From NCBI GenBank assembly GCA_001805205.1, contig MHER01000053.1, forward strand, positions 6,264-12,412: DNA of 6,149 nucleotides, written 5' to 3'. This document shows, piece after piece, positions 6,128 through 6,149 of this stretch. Both the position numbers and the translations under genes were made by a program. Under the pieces are notes generated by a model. It did not search any database. It was not told the origin of the DNA and saw only the letters and a list, made by a program, of their open reading frames with translations. This DNA is from Nitrospirae bacterium RIFCSPLOW2_12_42_9 (lineage in GTDB: Bacteria; Nitrospirota; 9FT-COMBO-42-15; HDB-SIOI813). Each line of letters opens with the position of its first letter. The first letter of the stretch is position 1.

Positions 6128-6149
6128 TTAACAGGAGCTTCAATATAAC

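Overview
The window is about 6.1 kb of AT-leaning bacterial DNA. Every gene I can support lies on the minus strand, so transcription runs from the right edge to the left. A full-type bacterial SMC, a spore-photoproduct-lyase-like radical SAM protein and a C-rich/G-rich hairpin would fit an anaerobic Gram-negative lineage such as Nitrospirota or Desulfobacterota. That placement is a guess from general character, not something the sequence proves.

Layout in transcription order: (1) a 553-aa protein with an N-terminal AlbA_2/Schlafen-type domain, a GHKL-like ATP-binding module and a C-terminal helical (probable winged-helix) part, starting with TTG behind a strong Shine-Dalgarno; (2) a 124-bp gap opening with three perfect 11-bp tandem repeats; (3) a 391-aa SplB-like radical SAM protein; (4) a 22-codon tail fragment that resembles the extreme C-terminus of Eco57I/TaqI-like restriction-methylase proteins; (5) a tightly packed antitoxin-toxin pair of the RelE/ParE type with its own candidate promoter and a 10-bp repeated operator-like element; (6) a small G-C hairpin and a second, broken copy of the same kind of restriction-methylase tail; (7) a hotdog-fold thioesterase of the PaaI type; (8) the first 640 codons of smc, which runs off the left edge in the middle of the hinge domain.

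smc and perhaps the thioesterase are ordinary chromosomal genes. The stretch from about 2450 to the right edge looks like an accessory segment inserted or built up beside them: a toxin-antitoxin module, a Schlafen/AlbA_2 protein and two restriction-methylase tail relics are all typical of defence or mobile islands. I do not see a transposase, integrase, tRNA or CRISPR array. The most unusual signal is that two separate relics of one protein tail bracket the toxin-antitoxin module, each placed directly downstream of an intact gene. This suggests that the tail sequence marks module boundaries or served as a recombination point.
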